A DNA stretch of 64,000 nt from Cellulomonas marina (GCF_900111925.1 NZ_FOKA01000016.1:17588-81587); one strand, 5' to 3'. Positions 1 to 8,754 are shown, numbered from the stretch's first letter. A program made the numbers and translations. The notes: generated by a model from the letters alone, not told the origin.

Positions 1-925
1 CGAGCGCCTCCGACGCCTGCGCGTCGTCGCCCTGGCCGGCGTCGAGGACGACCTGGCCCTGGCTGAACGCGAGGCGGATGGGCGTGTTGCGCTCGGCGAC
101 GAGGGCCACGCGCCGGGCGGCCTCCGCCAGGGCGTGCGTGGCCACCACGGCGTGGATGGGTGTCTCGTCGGGGAAGAGGCGCCGCACGGCGGGGTAGTCG
201 CCGTCGACGAGGAGGCTCGTCGTCTGGCGGCCGCCGGCCTCGAAGCCGATGAGGTCCACCCCCGCGCCCGACGAGAGGCCGATCGTGACCGTCCCGCCGC
301 CGCCGAGGGACTTCGCCGCGTCGGACAGCGTCCGGGCGCGCACGAGCGCGACCGTCGACAGGTCGGGCCGTGCGGGCTTCCACGTCATCTCGCGCAGGGC
401 CAGCCGGTACCGGTCGGTGGCCAGCAGCGTCACGCGCTCGCCCTCGATCTCGACCCGGACCCCGGTGAGCAGCGGCAGGGTGTCGTCCCGGCTGGCGGCG
501 ACGGAGACCTGGGCCACCGCGTGCGTGAGCTCGTCGCCGTCGACCGTGCCGCTCGTCGCGGGCAGGGCCGGCAGCGCGGGGTAGTCCTCGACGGGCATCG
601 TCAGGAGGGTGAACCGCGAGGCGCCGCAGGTGAGCGTCACCTTCGTGCCCTCGAGCACCACGTCGACGGGCTTGCCGGGCAACGCGCGGCTGATCTCGGC
701 CAGGAGCCGGCCGGAGACCAGGACCGTGCCCGCCTCGCTGACGTCGGCGGGCACCTGGGAGCGGGCGGAGACCTCGTAGTCGAACGACGAGAGCTGCAAC
801 GTGCCGGTCGTGTCGGCCTCGATGCGGACGCCCGCCAGCACCGGGACGGGCGGGCGCGTGGGGAGGCTGCGCGCCGTCCACGTCACGGCCTCGGCCAGGA
901 CGTCTCGTTCCACCCGGAACCTCAT
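1..925 (-). CDS. dnaN: DNA polymerase III beta sliding clamp, C-terminus cut by window edge
   Basis: Encodes the ring-shaped processivity clamp that holds DNA polymerase III on DNA. The start is the ATG at 923-925 and the frame reads MRFRVERDVLAEAVTW, the usual actinobacterial DnaN N-terminus. About 308 codons are present of a family length near 375-380, so the end of the third clamp domain lies outside the window. Recognisable pieces include the first-domain segment VLVSGRLLAEISRALPGK and the second-domain segment LLATDRYRLALREM. It lies beyond oriC from dnaA on the same strand, the standard order. The only incompleteness is the window edge. Confidence 0.96.
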   Translation of the reverse strand, partial: MRFRVERDVLAEAVTWTARSLPTRPPVPVLAGVRIEADTTGTLQLSSFDYEVSARSQVPADVSEAGTVLVSGRLLAEISRALPGKPVDVVLEGTKVTLTCGASRFTLLTMPVEDYPALPALPATSGTVDGDELTHAVAQVSVAASRDDTLPLLTGVRVEIEGERVTLLATDRYRLALREMTWKPARPDLSTVALVRARTLSDAAKSLGGGGTVTIGLSSGAGVDLIGFEAGGRQTTSLLVDGDYPAVRRLFPDETPIHAVVATHALAEAARRVALVAERNTPIRLAFSQGQVVLDAGQGDDAQASEAL

Positions 926-1583
926 GCCACACCCCTCCGCCAGACCGGCCGTCGTCCGGGCGAACCTTACGCGAGCCGGGACCTCCGCCGGTCGGCCCCG
1001 ACCCTGCCGCCGTCCGCCCTTCGCCGGTGTCCCATCGCCCCGTGGAGAGAGGTCTCTTCGTCGTCATCGCGGGTGTGCACCTTGTGGGCGACGAGGCGTC
1101 GGTGCAGGTCGGAGTGGCCGCGGACGTGTGGTTCGCCGGTGTGCGCGGCCTGGGTGCAGCGGTGGACGGGTGTGGACGGCGCTCGTGCCGTCCTGGTGCG
1201 TCCACGACGGCCGACCGCGCTGTCCACAGGGCCGTCGCGTGTCGTCCACCTCTGTCCACAGCACGGTGCACAGGTGTGGGCAGTCGTCCCATGCGTCCTT
1301 CGACCGGTGGACGAACGTCGCGTGACCGGCAGGTGACCTGTGGACGGCTGTCCGGTGTGCCCGGATCGTCGGACCTGTCCTGCGTGGACACCCGGTCGAG
1401 GGCCGGCGTCGGGTGTCGCCCGTGATCAGAGCGTGATCCGGAGGCCGGAGCACCGGCGGGGCCGGGGGGTCGACGAGGAGGGCTCGACACGGGGAGGGCA
1501 CGCGGGCCGTCGTCGGATACGTCGCTCCTATCCACAGGAGCCTGTGGACAGGTGTGGACAACGGGGGTGGGGAGGCGCGCGCC
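926..1583. other. oriC: oriC: dnaA-dnaN intergenic region with DnaA boxes
   Basis: This 658-base gap contains no plausible gene but many DnaA-box matches to the high-GC consensus TTGTCCACA. On the plus strand they are at 1220-1228 (CTGTCCACA), 1252-1260 (CTGTCCACA) and 1528-1536 (CTATCCACA). On the minus strand they are at 1171-1179 (CCGTCCACA), 1339-1347 (CCGTCCACA), 1543-1551 (CTGTCCACA) and 1553-1561 (TTGTCCACA, perfect). Partial matches lie around 1161-1168 and 1241-1250. Density and placement between dnaA and dnaN match actinobacterial chromosomal origins. No clear AT-rich unwinding element is visible by eye. The three boxes at 1528-1561 sit just downstream of the dnaA stop. Confidence 0.9.
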
Positions 1584-3257
1584 TCAGGCGCGCTGCTGCT
1601 GCTTGATGCGGTTCGTCAGCTCGGTCACCTGGTTGTAGATGGACCGACGCTCCGCCATGAGCTCGCGGATCTTGCGGTTGGCGTGCATGACCGTGGTGTG
1701 GTCCCGACCGCCGAACGCCTGCCCGATCTTCGGCAGGGACATGTCCGTGAGCTCGCGGCACAGGTACATGGCGATCTGACGGGCGTTGACGAGGACCCGC
1801 GAGCGGGAGGTCCCGCACAGCTCGTCGATGGACAGGCTGAAGTACGCCGCCGTCTGGCCGATGACCGTCGCCGCGGTGATCTCCGGCGTCTGCTCGTCGC
1901 TGATGAGGTCCCGCAGGACGATCTCCGCCAGCGACAGGTCCACCTGCTGGCGGTTGAGGTTGGCGAACGCGGTCACCCGGATGAGCGCGCCCTCGAGCTC
2001 GCGGATGTTGGTGGAGATGCGCGAGGCGATGTACTCGACGACGTCGTCGGGCGACTGCAGGGACTCGCTCGTCGCCTTCTTGCGCAGGATGGCGATGCGC
2101 GTCTCGAGGTCCGGCGGCTGCACGTCCGTGATGAGCCCCCACTCGAAGCGGGAGCGCATGCGGTCCTCGAAGCCGTTGAGCTGCTTCGGCGGCAGGTCGG
2201 AGGTGATGACGACCTGCTTGTTCGCGTTGTGCAGGGTGTTGAACGTGTGGAAGAACTCCTCCATCGTCTGTTCCTTGCCCTGCAGGAACTGGATGTCGTC
2301 GATGAGGAGGACGTCCACCTCGCGGTAGCGGCGCTGGAACGCGCCGGCCTTGCCCTCGCCGATGGAGTTGATGAAGTCGTTCGTGAACTCCTCCGAGTTG
2401 ACGAACCGCACGCGCACGCTGGGGTAGAGCGCCTGGGCGTAGTGGCCGATGGCGTGCAGCAGGTGCGTCTTGCCCAGGCCCGAGTCCCCGTAGATGAACA
2501 GCGGGTTGTAGGCCTTGGCGGGCGCCTCCGCGACCGCGACGGCGGCCGCGTGGGCGAAGCGGTTGGACGACCCCGGCACGAACGTCTCGAACGTGTACTT
2601 GGGGTTGAGCCGGCCGTTGTCCGCGGGCCGGCCGGGCCCGGCGGCCAGCGCCGGCGGACGCGCGCGGGGGGCGGGGTCGAAGGCGGCGTCGCCGCGGTAC
2701 GCGTCGTGCTCCCGGTAGCCGTCGCCGTCGGGACGTCCGTGGCCGTCGAGCGCGGTCCGGCCGTCGGGGTAGGTCTCGGTCCGCCCACCGGGTCGCGTGC
2801 CGACCCGTCCGTCCGCGCGGGGTCCGTCGCCACGGGCACCGTCGGGTCGGGAGCCGTCGCCCCGGCGCAGGTCGTAGCCGTCCGCGTAGCGGTCGCCGCC
2901 GTAGCCGTCCGCCCGCCCGTTCCCGTACGCACCGCCGTCGTCGCCGTCGAGGGGGGCGGTGGTCTGCGTGGGGGTGGGCGCGGGGTCGTCGGGCATGGAG
3001 TCGTCGACCGTGACGGCGATCCGGGCCTCGCGGCCGAGCACGTCCACGAGCGCCGCGACCACCTCGCCGCGGGTGCGCGTCTCGAGGAAGTCCTTCGTCA
3101 GCTCGTTGGGGACGGCGAGCAGCATGGTGCCGTCGAGGAGCCCGAGGGGCCGCGCGAGACGGACGAACGCCAGCTGCCGCTGGGTGACGTCCTGGCTGCG
3201 TTCCAGCAGGTCGACGGCCTGCCGCCACACCGCCGTGCTCTCGTCCGCCTGTGCCAA
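1584..3257 (-). CDS. dnaA: Chromosomal replication initiator DnaA
   Basis: AAA+ ATPase that binds the DnaA boxes of oriC and opens the duplex. The chosen start is TTG at 3255-3257, preceded by GAGGG, giving 557 residues that begin [15 protein letters not shown]. The frame stays open far upstream, but that part looks like translated intergenic DNA and contains the DnaA boxes at 3311-3331. Domain I is about residues 1-85. Domain II (about 90-215) is a long Gly/Asp/Arg-rich linker. Walker [10 protein letters not shown] is near residue 257, followed by Walker [12 protein letters not shown]. The domain IV DNA-binding signature [11 protein letters not shown] is near residue 512. An alternative downstream start cannot be excluded. 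Confidence 0.96.
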   Translation of the reverse strand: MAQADESTAVWRQAVDLLERSQDVTQRQLAFVRLARPLGLLDGTMLLAVPNELTKDFLETRTRGEVVAALVDVLGREARIAVTVDDSMPDDPAPTPTQTTAPLDGDDGGAYGNGRADGYGGDRYADGYDLRRGDGSRPDGARGDGPRADGRVGTRPGGRTETYPDGRTALDGHGRPDGDGYREHDAYRGDAAFDPAPRARPPALAAGPGRPADNGRLNPKYTFETFVPGSSNRFAHAAAVAVAEAPAKAYNPLFIYGDSGLGKTHLLHAIGHYAQALYPSVRVRFVNSEEFTNDFINSIGEGKAGAFQRRYREVDVLLIDDIQFLQGKEQTMEEFFHTFNTLHNANKQVVITSDLPPKQLNGFEDRMRSRFEWGLITDVQPPDLETRIAILRKKATSESLQSPDDVVEYIASRISTNIRELEGALIRVTAFANLNRQQVDLSLAEIVLRDLISDEQTPEITAATVIGQTAAYFSLSIDELCGTSRSRVLVNARQIAMYLCRELTDMSLPKIGQAFGGRDHTTVMHANRKIRELMAERRSIYNQVTELTNRIKQQQRA

Positions 3258-3754
3258 CGCCCTACCCTCGGTCTCGGTCCGTCCGGTGCCGGAGTCTCGC
3301 ACGCGGTCGCCTGTCCACACAGTTGTCCACACCTGTGCGGAACGCGCGTACCACACGAGCGCTCGGGGGGACAGACCCTCCCCGGGCAGGTGCCGCACGG
3401 TGGCCGGCACCGGCAGGACCGGTGCGCCCCGTCCCGCCGGGGCGGGCAGCGACGAGCGATGATCGTAACGGCCCGTCGGGGCGCCGGGGGCCGTTCCGCC
3501 CGGCGACTTGCACCCGATCCGGCGTGTCGGCGTGGAGGTCACCCGGGCGCGTGGTAGGCCGTGGTGGTTTGACCCGGCACGCGGCCGCGGCGTAACGTGG
3601 CCCAGCCTCGAAAGTGGCTCCTGCTGGCGTGCCCTGACGCCCGCGCACCGCTCCGCCGACGTGATCGTCGCGGCGCCGGGCGTCCGAGGAGCGGTCTCGC
3701 GAGGCACGACGCCCTCCGGCCGCGGCCGGCACCTTCGGAGCAGTGGAGTACCTC
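3258..3754. promoter_or_regulatory. dnaA/rpmH divergent intergenic region with two DnaA boxes
   Basis: This 497-base divergent gap should hold the promoters of dnaA (leftward) and of the rpmH operon (rightward). Two adjacent DnaA boxes lie 54-74 bases upstream of the dnaA start: CTGTCCACA at 3311-3319 and the perfect TTGTCCACA at 3323-3331. DnaA autoregulation through boxes in its own promoter is known in other bacteria, so the same is inferred here. The rpmH ribosome site GGAG is at 3745-3748. I see no gene in the gap. Confidence 0.75.
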
Positions 3755-3892
3755 GTGAGCAAGCGCACGTTCCAGCCGAACAACCGGCGCCGCGCCAAGA
3801 CGCACGGCTTCCGCCTGCGGATGCGGACCCGCGCGGGCCGCGCCATCCTCGCGGCCCGTCGTCGCAAGGGTCGCGACGAGCTCTCGGCCTGA
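3755..3892 (+). CDS. rpmH: 50S ribosomal protein L34
   Basis: Small basic protein of the large ribosomal subunit. The GTG start at 3755 follows GGAG by six bases and gives 45 residues beginning [19 protein letters not shown], with HGFRLRMRT and the closing [11 protein letters not shown] typical of L34. The length is normal for the family. It begins the plus-strand run rpmH-rnpA-yidD-yidC-jag-rsmG, divergent from dnaA, as in most bacteria. Confidence 0.97.
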   Translation: MSKRTFQPNNRRRAKTHGFRLRMRTRAGRAILAARRRKGRDELSA

Positions 3893-3901
3893 CCCACCCC
3901 G

Positions 3902-4297
3902 GTGCTGCCCGCCCCGCACCGGATGCGCCGCTCTGCCGACTTCGAGCAGACGGTGCGCCGGGGGGCGCGCGGTGGCCGGACCACGCTGGTGGTCCACCTG
4001 ACGACGACCGACCTCGGGCCGCAGGGCCCGGTGGTCGGTCTCGTCGTGTCCAGGGCCGTGGGGAACGCGGTCGTGCGCAACCGGGTGAAGCGGCGGTTGC
4101 GGGCCCTCGTCCGCGACCGGCTCGGCGACCTGCCGGCGGACGCGCGCGTCGTGGTGCGGGCCCTGGCGCCCGCGGCGGCGGCCTCCTCCGCCGACCTCGC
4201 GTCGGACCTGGACGGCGGCCTGCGGACGGCGCGACGCCGGGCCGCGGAGGGGACGACGGGTGGTCGCGGCCGACGTGCGCCGGCGGTGACGTCGTGA
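3902..4297 (+). CDS. rnpA: Ribonuclease P protein component
   Basis: Protein subunit that assists the RNase P RNA in removing 5' leaders from tRNA precursors. GTG start nine bases after the rpmH stop; 131 residues beginning [14 protein letters not shown], the typical RnpA start. The RNR signature [11 protein letters not shown] is present at about residues 60-70 within a highly basic stretch. The stop codon overlaps the GTG start of yidD by four bases (GTGA at 4294-4297), indicating translational coupling. The Ala/Arg-rich C-terminus is slightly longer than in many homologues. Confidence 0.95.
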   Translation: MLPAPHRMRRSADFEQTVRRGARGGRTTLVVHLTTTDLGPQGPVVGLVVSRAVGNAVVRNRVKRRLRALVRDRLGDLPADARVVVRALAPAAAASSADLASDLDGGLRTARRRAAEGTTGGRGRRAPAVTS

Positions 4298-4701
4298 CGG
4301 CTGCGACCGACGGGGCGCTCCGGCGTCTGGTGCGGGTCCCCGCCCGGGTGCTCGTGCGGCTGCTCGTCCTCGTCGTGCGCGCCTACCAGCTCCTCGTCTC
4401 GCCGATGACGCCGCCGTCCTGCCGCTATCACCCGTCGTGCTCGTCGTACGCCGTGGTGGCGCTGGAACGGCACGGGCTCCTGCGCGGCGGGTGGCTCGCG
4501 GTCCGACGGCTCGGCCGGTGCCACCCGTGGGCGGCCGGCGGTGTCGACGACGTGCCGGGAACCACCGAGGCCCGCGGGACGTCGGATGCGTGGGACACCG
4601 TCCCGGGCTCCACGCCGTCGCCCACGTCGAGCGCCACGCGCTCTCCTGCTCCTACCGGCCGCTCGTCCGCGGGTCTCCCGCACGTGCACGCCGGGCACTG
4701 A
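4294..4701 (+). CDS. yidD: Membrane protein insertion efficiency factor YidD
   Basis: Small membrane-associated protein that helps insertion of inner-membrane proteins near YidC. The GTG start lies inside the rnpA stop (GTGA overlap), giving 135 residues. An amphipathic/hydrophobic N-terminal segment ([19 protein letters not shown]) precedes the diagnostic cysteine motif [12 protein letters not shown] and the segment RRLGRCHPW. The C-terminal 50 residues are Ser/Thr/Pro-rich and unlike the compact family core; such tails are common in actinobacteria. yidC follows after 24 bases. Confidence 0.93.
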   Translation: MTAATDGALRRLVRVPARVLVRLLVLVVRAYQLLVSPMTPPSCRYHPSCSSYAVVALERHGLLRGGWLAVRRLGRCHPWAAGGVDDVPGTTEARGTSDAWDTVPGSTPSPTSSATRSPAPTGRSSAGLPHVHAGH

Positions 4702-4725
4702 CACCGACCGAGGAGTACCTCCGAG

Positions 4726-5991
4726 ATGGACTGGTTCGACGCGCTGCTCTGGCCGATCATGCTGGCCGTGGCCTGGACGATGGTCCAGTTCCACACGCTG
4801 TTCACGGCGCTGGGGCTGTCCGAGACCGGGGGCGCCTCCTGGGTGCTGTCCATCGTCGGGCTCGTGATCGTCATGCGGATCATCCTGATCCCGCTGTTCT
4901 TCAAGCAGATCAAGGCGTCGCGTGGGCTGCAGATGCTCTCGCCGGAGCTGCAGGCGATCCAGAAGAAGTACAAGGGGAAGACGGACCAGGCGTCCCGCGA
5001 GGCCATGACCCGCGAGACGATGGAGCTCTATCGCAAGCACGGGACGAACCCGTTCTCCTCGTGCCTGCCGATCCTCGCGCAGTCCCCCATCTTCTTCGCG
5101 CTCTTCCGGGTGCTGAACTCGCTCAAGCTCCTCTCCGAGGGCGGGCAGGTCAACGGGCGTGACGGCATCGGTGCCCTCACCCGGGACCTCGCCTCGCAGG
5201 CGGAGGCGGCGACGATCTTCGGCGCCCCGCTGTCGGGCACGTTCACGCTGGCCGGCGACAACGTCAGCACCCGCATCGTGACGGTGGTGCTCATCCTCGC
5301 GATGTCGGCCACGACGTTCCTCACGCAGCGCCAGCTCACGATGAAGAACATGCCGCCCACGGCGCTCGAGGGCCCGATGGCGCAGCAGCAGAAGATGCTG
5401 CTGTACCTGATGCCCATCATCTTCGCCGTCTCGGGCATCAACTTCCCCATCGGCGTGCTCGTCTACTGGACGACGACGAACCTGTGGTCGATGGGCCAGC
5501 AGTTCTACACGATCCGCAAGATGCCGGCGCCGGGGTCGCAGGCGGAGCGGGCGCTCAAGGAGCGGCAGGCCCGCAAGCGCGCGGCCAAGGGGCTCCCGCT
5601 CGAGGAGCCGCCGGCCGCCGGCGTCGTCGTCGAGGACAAGCCGCGCGGCCAGCGCGAGCAGCCCAAGCGCAAGGACCGCGCCGCCCGTCCGGGCGGTGCC
5701 GCCGGCACCGGCACCCCCCGGCCGCGGCCGGCGGGCTCGTCGGGCGGGTCCGCGACCGGTGGCACCCCGCGCCCGCGTCCGGCCGGTCAGGCGGGGGCGC
5801 CGGGGGGCGGCGGAGCAGGTTCGACGAAGGCGTCCGGCGGGTCGTCGGCCGCACGCCCGGGGTCGGGCGCGTCGGCCTCCGGCCAGCCGCGCAAGCGGCC
5901 GCCCGGCCAGGGTCAGCGCACGCCGCGACCGCGCCCCGCGGGCGACGCGGGTCCGTCCGGGCGCGGGCCCGGTCAGAGCCAGACGGACTGA
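4726..5991 (+). CDS. yidC: Membrane protein insertase YidC/Oxa1 family
   Basis: Inserts and folds membrane proteins with or without SecYEG. The protein has 421 residues, starting MDWFDALLWPIM. Hydrophobic segments fall at about residues 10-30, 37-58, 105-125, 180-200 and 222-255, the five-segment core of actinobacterial YidC. The conserved positive residue within the core is the Arg of VMRIILIP. Residues from about 275 to the end form a basic Pro/Gly/Arg-rich cytosolic tail, likely ribosome-contacting, containing repeated TPRPRPAG-type units. It lacks the large periplasmic domain of proteobacterial YidC, as expected. Confidence 0.95.
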   Translation: MDWFDALLWPIMLAVAWTMVQFHTLFTALGLSETGGASWVLSIVGLVIVMRIILIPLFFKQIKASRGLQMLSPELQAIQKKYKGKTDQASREAMTRETMELYRKHGTNPFSSCLPILAQSPIFFALFRVLNSLKLLSEGGQVNGRDGIGALTRDLASQAEAATIFGAPLSGTFTLAGDNVSTRIVTVVLILAMSATTFLTQRQLTMKNMPPTALEGPMAQQQKMLLYLMPIIFAVSGINFPIGVLVYWTTTNLWSMGQQFYTIRKMPAPGSQAERALKERQARKRAAKGLPLEEPPAAGVVVEDKPRGQREQPKRKDRAARPGGAAGTGTPRPRPAGSSGGSATGGTPRPRPAGQAGAPGGGGAGSTKASGGSSAARPGSGASASGQPRKRPPGQGQRTPRPRPAGDAGPSGRGPGQSQTD

Positions 5992-5992
5992 G

Positions 5993-6020
5993 GCGACGGG
6001 GCGGCGTCGCCGCCCGTCGC
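5993..6020 (+). terminator. Hairpin between yidC and jag
   Basis: Inverted repeat GCGACGGG (5993-6000) and CCCGTCGC (6013-6020) around a GC-rich 12-base loop that can also pair internally. There is no T-run. It directly follows the yidC stop, so it may be a processing or attenuation hairpin rather than a full terminator, because jag is expected to be cotranscribed. Confidence 0.4.
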
Positions 6021-6112
6021 GGTGCCTCCCGTCACGGGAGCGCGCAGGGGACGGCGTCCCCACCCGACCTCCGCCGGGACGACCCGGCAGCACGACGAAC
6101 GGAGACACGACG

Positions 6113-6625
6113 ATGACGACGACGCAGCCCGAGGTCCCCGAGGCCGGCACCGGCACGAGCCGGCTCGAGGAGGAGGGCGAGATCGCGGCGGACTACCTCG
6201 AGGAGCTCCTCGACATCGCCGACCTCGACGGGGACATCGACATCGACGTCGAGCACGGGCGCGCCGCCGTGGCGATCGTCTCGGAGGACCCGGCCGACCG
6301 CCGCCTGCGCACCCTGGCGGGCCGCGACGGCGAGGTCCTCGACGCGCTCCAGGAGCTCACCCGTCTGGCCGTCCAGGCCAAGACCGGCGAGCGCAGCCGT
6401 CTCATGCTGGACGTCGCCGGCTACCGGGCGGGCCGGCGGACGGCCCTGACGGCGGTGGCCGAGGAGGCGATCGCGAAGGTCCGCTCGACCGGGGCGTCGC
6501 TCGCGCTCGAGCCGATGAACGCGTACGAGCGCAAGGTGGTGCACGACGTCGTCGCCGCCTCCGGCCTCGTCAGCGACTCGGACGGGATCGAGCCGAACCG
6601 CCACGTGGTGGTCCGGCCGGCCTGA
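6113..6625 (+). CDS. jag: RNA-binding protein Jag/KhpB (KH and R3H domains)
   Basis: Single-stranded nucleic acid-binding protein linked in other bacteria to cell elongation and small-RNA function. ATG start at 6113, 170 residues. The acidic N-terminus (residues 1-50) is followed by a KH type II domain with GRDGEVLDALQELTRLA at about residues 83-99. An R3H domain follows, with the signature MNAYERKVVHDVV near 137-149. It lies between yidC and rsmG in the conserved order; rsmG begins only two bases after its stop. Actinobacterial forms lack the Jag_N domain, and it is absent here too. Confidence 0.92.
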   Translation: MTTTQPEVPEAGTGTSRLEEEGEIAADYLEELLDIADLDGDIDIDVEHGRAAVAIVSEDPADRRLRTLAGRDGEVLDALQELTRLAVQAKTGERSRLMLDVAGYRAGRRTALTAVAEEAIAKVRSTGASLALEPMNAYERKVVHDVVAASGLVSDSDGIEPNRHVVVRPA

Positions 6626-6627
6626 CG

Positions 6628-7368
6628 ATGGAGGAGCATCGCGCGCCCAGCGGGGACGGTGGGGCCGCGGCGGCCACGGACCCCCTGACCGACGACCCCC
6701 GGCTGCCGGGCTTCTTCGGTCCGGCGTGGCCGGCCGTGTCCGGGTTCCACCGGATGCTGCAGGGCGAGGGCGTGCTGCGGGGTCTGGTCGGACCGCGCGA
6801 GGTGGGTCGCCTGTGGGAGCGGCACCTGCTCAACTCGGCGGCGGTCGTGCCGTTCCTGCCGGCCGTCGGCACGATCGTCGACCTCGGGTCGGGGGCCGGC
6901 ATGCCGGGGGTCGTCGCTGCGGCGATGCGACCGGAGGCCCGGGTGGTCCTGCTCGAGCCGATGCTGCGGCGCACCGAGTGGCTCGGCGAGGTCGTCCGGA
7001 CCCTCGGCCTCGACAACGTCGAGGTGCACCGGGGCCGCGCGGAAGAGGTCGTCGGGACGTTCTCGGCCGACGCCGTCACGGTCCGCGCCGTGGCGGCGCT
7101 CGACGTTCTGTACGGCTGGGCGATGCCGCTGCTGCGCGTCGGTGGGGAGCTCGTCGCCCTCAAGGGCGCCCGGGCCGAGGAGGAGATCGGGGCGTCCAGC
7201 GACACCGGGCGAGCGTGGGGCGCGGGCGTGCCCGCCGTGCACACCGTGGGGACCGTGGAGGGCGTCGAGTCGACGCGGGTCGTCACGGTGGTACGGGAGC
7301 GTGCCGTGGCGCCGCCCGTCCGCGGCGGCGTCGCCGGGCAGCGCAAGGCCCGACGACGCCGCGGTTGA
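6628..7368 (+). CDS. rsmG: 16S rRNA (guanine-527-N7)-methyltransferase RsmG (GidB)
   Basis: Methylates N7 of G527 in 16S rRNA using S-adenosylmethionine; loss gives low-level streptomycin resistance in several bacteria. ATG start two bases after the jag stop, 246 residues. The segment RLWERHLLNSAAVVPFLP and the SAM-binding motif VDLGSGAGMPGVVAA (about residues 88-102) are diagnostic. The acidic motif LLEPMLRRTEWL follows. The C-terminus is basic (GQRKARRRRG). parA and parB normally follow in this phylum but are absent here; the next gene is a convergent map gene. Confidence 0.95.
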   Translation: MEEHRAPSGDGGAAAATDPLTDDPRLPGFFGPAWPAVSGFHRMLQGEGVLRGLVGPREVGRLWERHLLNSAAVVPFLPAVGTIVDLGSGAGMPGVVAAAMRPEARVVLLEPMLRRTEWLGEVVRTLGLDNVEVHRGRAEEVVGTFSADAVTVRAVAALDVLYGWAMPLLRVGGELVALKGARAEEEIGASSDTGRAWGAGVPAVHTVGTVEGVESTRVVTVVRERAVAPPVRGGVAGQRKARRRRG

Positions 7369-7437
7369 TCCAGGGATCGGCCCGCTCCGACACGACGCAT
7401 CCGGTCCTGGTGTTCCCGGCGCGTGCACGGCGGCGCG

Positions 7438-8214
7438 TCACGCGGGTGTCGGCAGCGTCAGGACCTCCACCCCGTCCTCGGTGATCGCGACGGTGTGCTC
7501 GCTGTGGGCCGTGCGGGACCCGGTCGCGCTCCGGAGGGTCCATCCGTCCTCGTCGGTGACGAGCTCGTCCGTGTCGGCCATCACCCACGGCTCGATGGCG
7601 AGCAGCAGGCCCGGGCGCAGCCGGTAGCCCCGGCCCGGGCGACCGGCGTTGGGGACGTGCGGGTCCTGGTGCATGGTCGAGCCGACGCCGTGGCCGCCGA
7701 ACTGCGTGTTGACGCGGTAGCCGGCGCCCTGCAGGACCGTGCCGATGGCGTGGGCGATGTCGCCGACGTGCGCACCCGGCCCGGCAGCGGCGATGCCTGC
7801 GGTGAGCGCCTGCTCCGTGGCGGCGATGAGCTCCGGGGAGCCCGGCGGCCGACGGTCCCCCACGACGAAGCTGATGGCCGAGTCCGCGACGACGCCCTGC
7901 AGCGAGACCGCGAGGTCGAGGGAGAGGAGGTCCCCGTCGTGCAGGACCTCGTCGTGCGGCCGGCCGTGGAGGACGGCGTCGTTGAGGGAGGTGCAGATGT
8001 AGTGCCCGAACGGGCCCCTGCCGAAGGAGGGTGCGTAGTCGACGTAGCAGGACACGGCCCCTGCTGCCTCGATCGCCTCCCGGGCCCACCGGTCGATCTG
8101 GAGCAGGTTGGTGCCCGGAACGCTCCGGCCCCGGAGGTCCTGCAGGATGTCGGCGACCAGATGTCCGGTCGCGCGAACCCTGTGCAGCTCGTCGTCGTTC
8201 AACAGCTCGATCAT
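7438..8214 (-). CDS. map: Methionine aminopeptidase, type I (paralogue 1)
   Basis: Removes the initiator methionine from nascent proteins with a dinuclear metal centre. The ATG at 8212-8214 is chosen (258 residues); an in-frame GTG lies one codon upstream. Metal ligands and active-site motifs are visible: YICTSLNDAVLHG, LSLDLAVSLQGVVADSAISF, FGGHGVGSTMHQDPHVPN and AIEPWVMA, ending with HTVAIT. It is transcribed away from the XRE gene at 8269, with 54 bases between starts. A second map copy lies at 16553-17317. Map-XRE pairs also occur elsewhere in actinobacteria (recalled, not checked), suggesting a regulated accessory Map. Confidence 0.93.
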   Translation of the reverse strand: MIELLNDDELHRVRATGHLVADILQDLRGRSVPGTNLLQIDRWAREAIEAAGAVSCYVDYAPSFGRGPFGHYICTSLNDAVLHGRPHDEVLHDGDLLSLDLAVSLQGVVADSAISFVVGDRRPPGSPELIAATEQALTAGIAAAGPGAHVGDIAHAIGTVLQGAGYRVNTQFGGHGVGSTMHQDPHVPNAGRPGRGYRLRPGLLLAIEPWVMADTDELVTDEDGWTLRSATGSRTAHSEHTVAITEDGVEVLTLPTPA

Positions 8215-8224
8215 CACGCCCCCC

Positions 8225-8248
8225 GATAGGTATACCGGTCAATGTATC
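8225..8248. promoter_or_regulatory. Imperfect palindrome in map/XRE divergent promoter
   Basis: The divergent gap contains GATAGGTATACC followed directly by GGTCAATGTATC. The two 12-base arms match at 8 of 12 positions when one is reverse-complemented. An inner perfect palindrome GGTATACC lies at 8229-8236. Position between the map and XRE starts makes it a candidate operator for the XRE protein. This is inference from symmetry and context only. Confidence 0.5.
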
Positions 8249-8268
8249 CCGGCAGTAGTGTGATCGCC

Positions 8269-8577
8269 ATGGTCCGTCTGCCCCTGACTCCTGCCGACGT
8301 GGAGCGCGGTCGCCGTCTCGGTGCCGCTCTCCGAGCTGCGCGAGGCAGTCGGTCGATCCTGGAGGTGGCGCTCGCCGCGCGGCTGTCGCCCGAGACGGTG
8401 CGCAAGATCGAGTCGGGCCGTGTCGCCACGCCGGCGTTCTCCACGGTGGCGGCAGTGGCCACGGTCGTCGAGCTGTCTCTCGACGACCTGTGGGAGCTGA
8501 TGCAGAGCCGCGAACCTGAGCGTGACCAGCACGCTCCTGCGCAAGCCACGCCGCAGGCTGCGCTGGAAGCGTCCTGA
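8269..8577 (+). CDS. XRE-family helix-turn-helix regulator next to map
   Basis: Small DNA-binding protein of 102 residues, starting MVRLPLTPADVERGRRLG at the ATG at 8269; an upstream in-frame extension lacks support. The XRE HTH spans about residues 13-66: RLGAALRAARGS, LAARLSPETVRKIESGR (recognition helix) and ELSLDDLWELM. The tail is Gln/Ala-rich. It is divergent from the map gene with a shared candidate operator, so it probably controls map and itself. It has no metal- or ligand-binding domain. It could instead regulate elements of the parS-containing gap downstream; nothing shows this directly. Confidence 0.8.
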   Translation: MVRLPLTPADVERGRRLGAALRAARGSRSILEVALAARLSPETVRKIESGRVATPAFSTVAAVATVVELSLDDLWELMQSREPERDQHAPAQATPQAALEAS

Positions 8578-8654
8578 CGAGCCCAGTAGACAGGGTCACG
8601 GCTGGCTGGAGGCAGAAGTGCGTCGTCACCGTGGCTGTTGCATGCGGAGCCGTC

Positions 8655-8668
8655 GTTCCACGTGAAAC
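8655..8668 (-). other. parS: parS site 1 (ParB-binding centromere sequence)
   Basis: GTTCCACGTGAAAC, the reverse complement of the actinobacterial parS form GTTTCACGTGGAAC; exact 14-base match. Confidence 0.88.
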
Positions 8669-8740
8669 ACCGCCGCGTAGCAATCGGGCCCGTCCCGCGA
8701 ACAGGGCCCATCGATCGCGGCACGGCCCGGACGGCCACCT

Positions 8741-8754
8741 GTTCCACGTGAAAC
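8741..8754 (-). other. parS: parS site 2
   Basis: GTTCCACGTGAAAC, identical to site 1 and in the same orientation, 86 bases away centre to centre. Confidence 0.88.

Noticed and set aside
3258..3707. Extended DnaA N-terminus from the upstream ATG
   Set aside because: The added 150 residues are Arg/Pro-rich, include the DnaA boxes and match no DnaA domain I.
3262..6156. 964-codon minus-strand open frame
   Set aside because: It is antisense to rpmH, rnpA, yidD and yidC, and its Arg-rich composition is the usual by-product of very high GC. The sense genes are certain.
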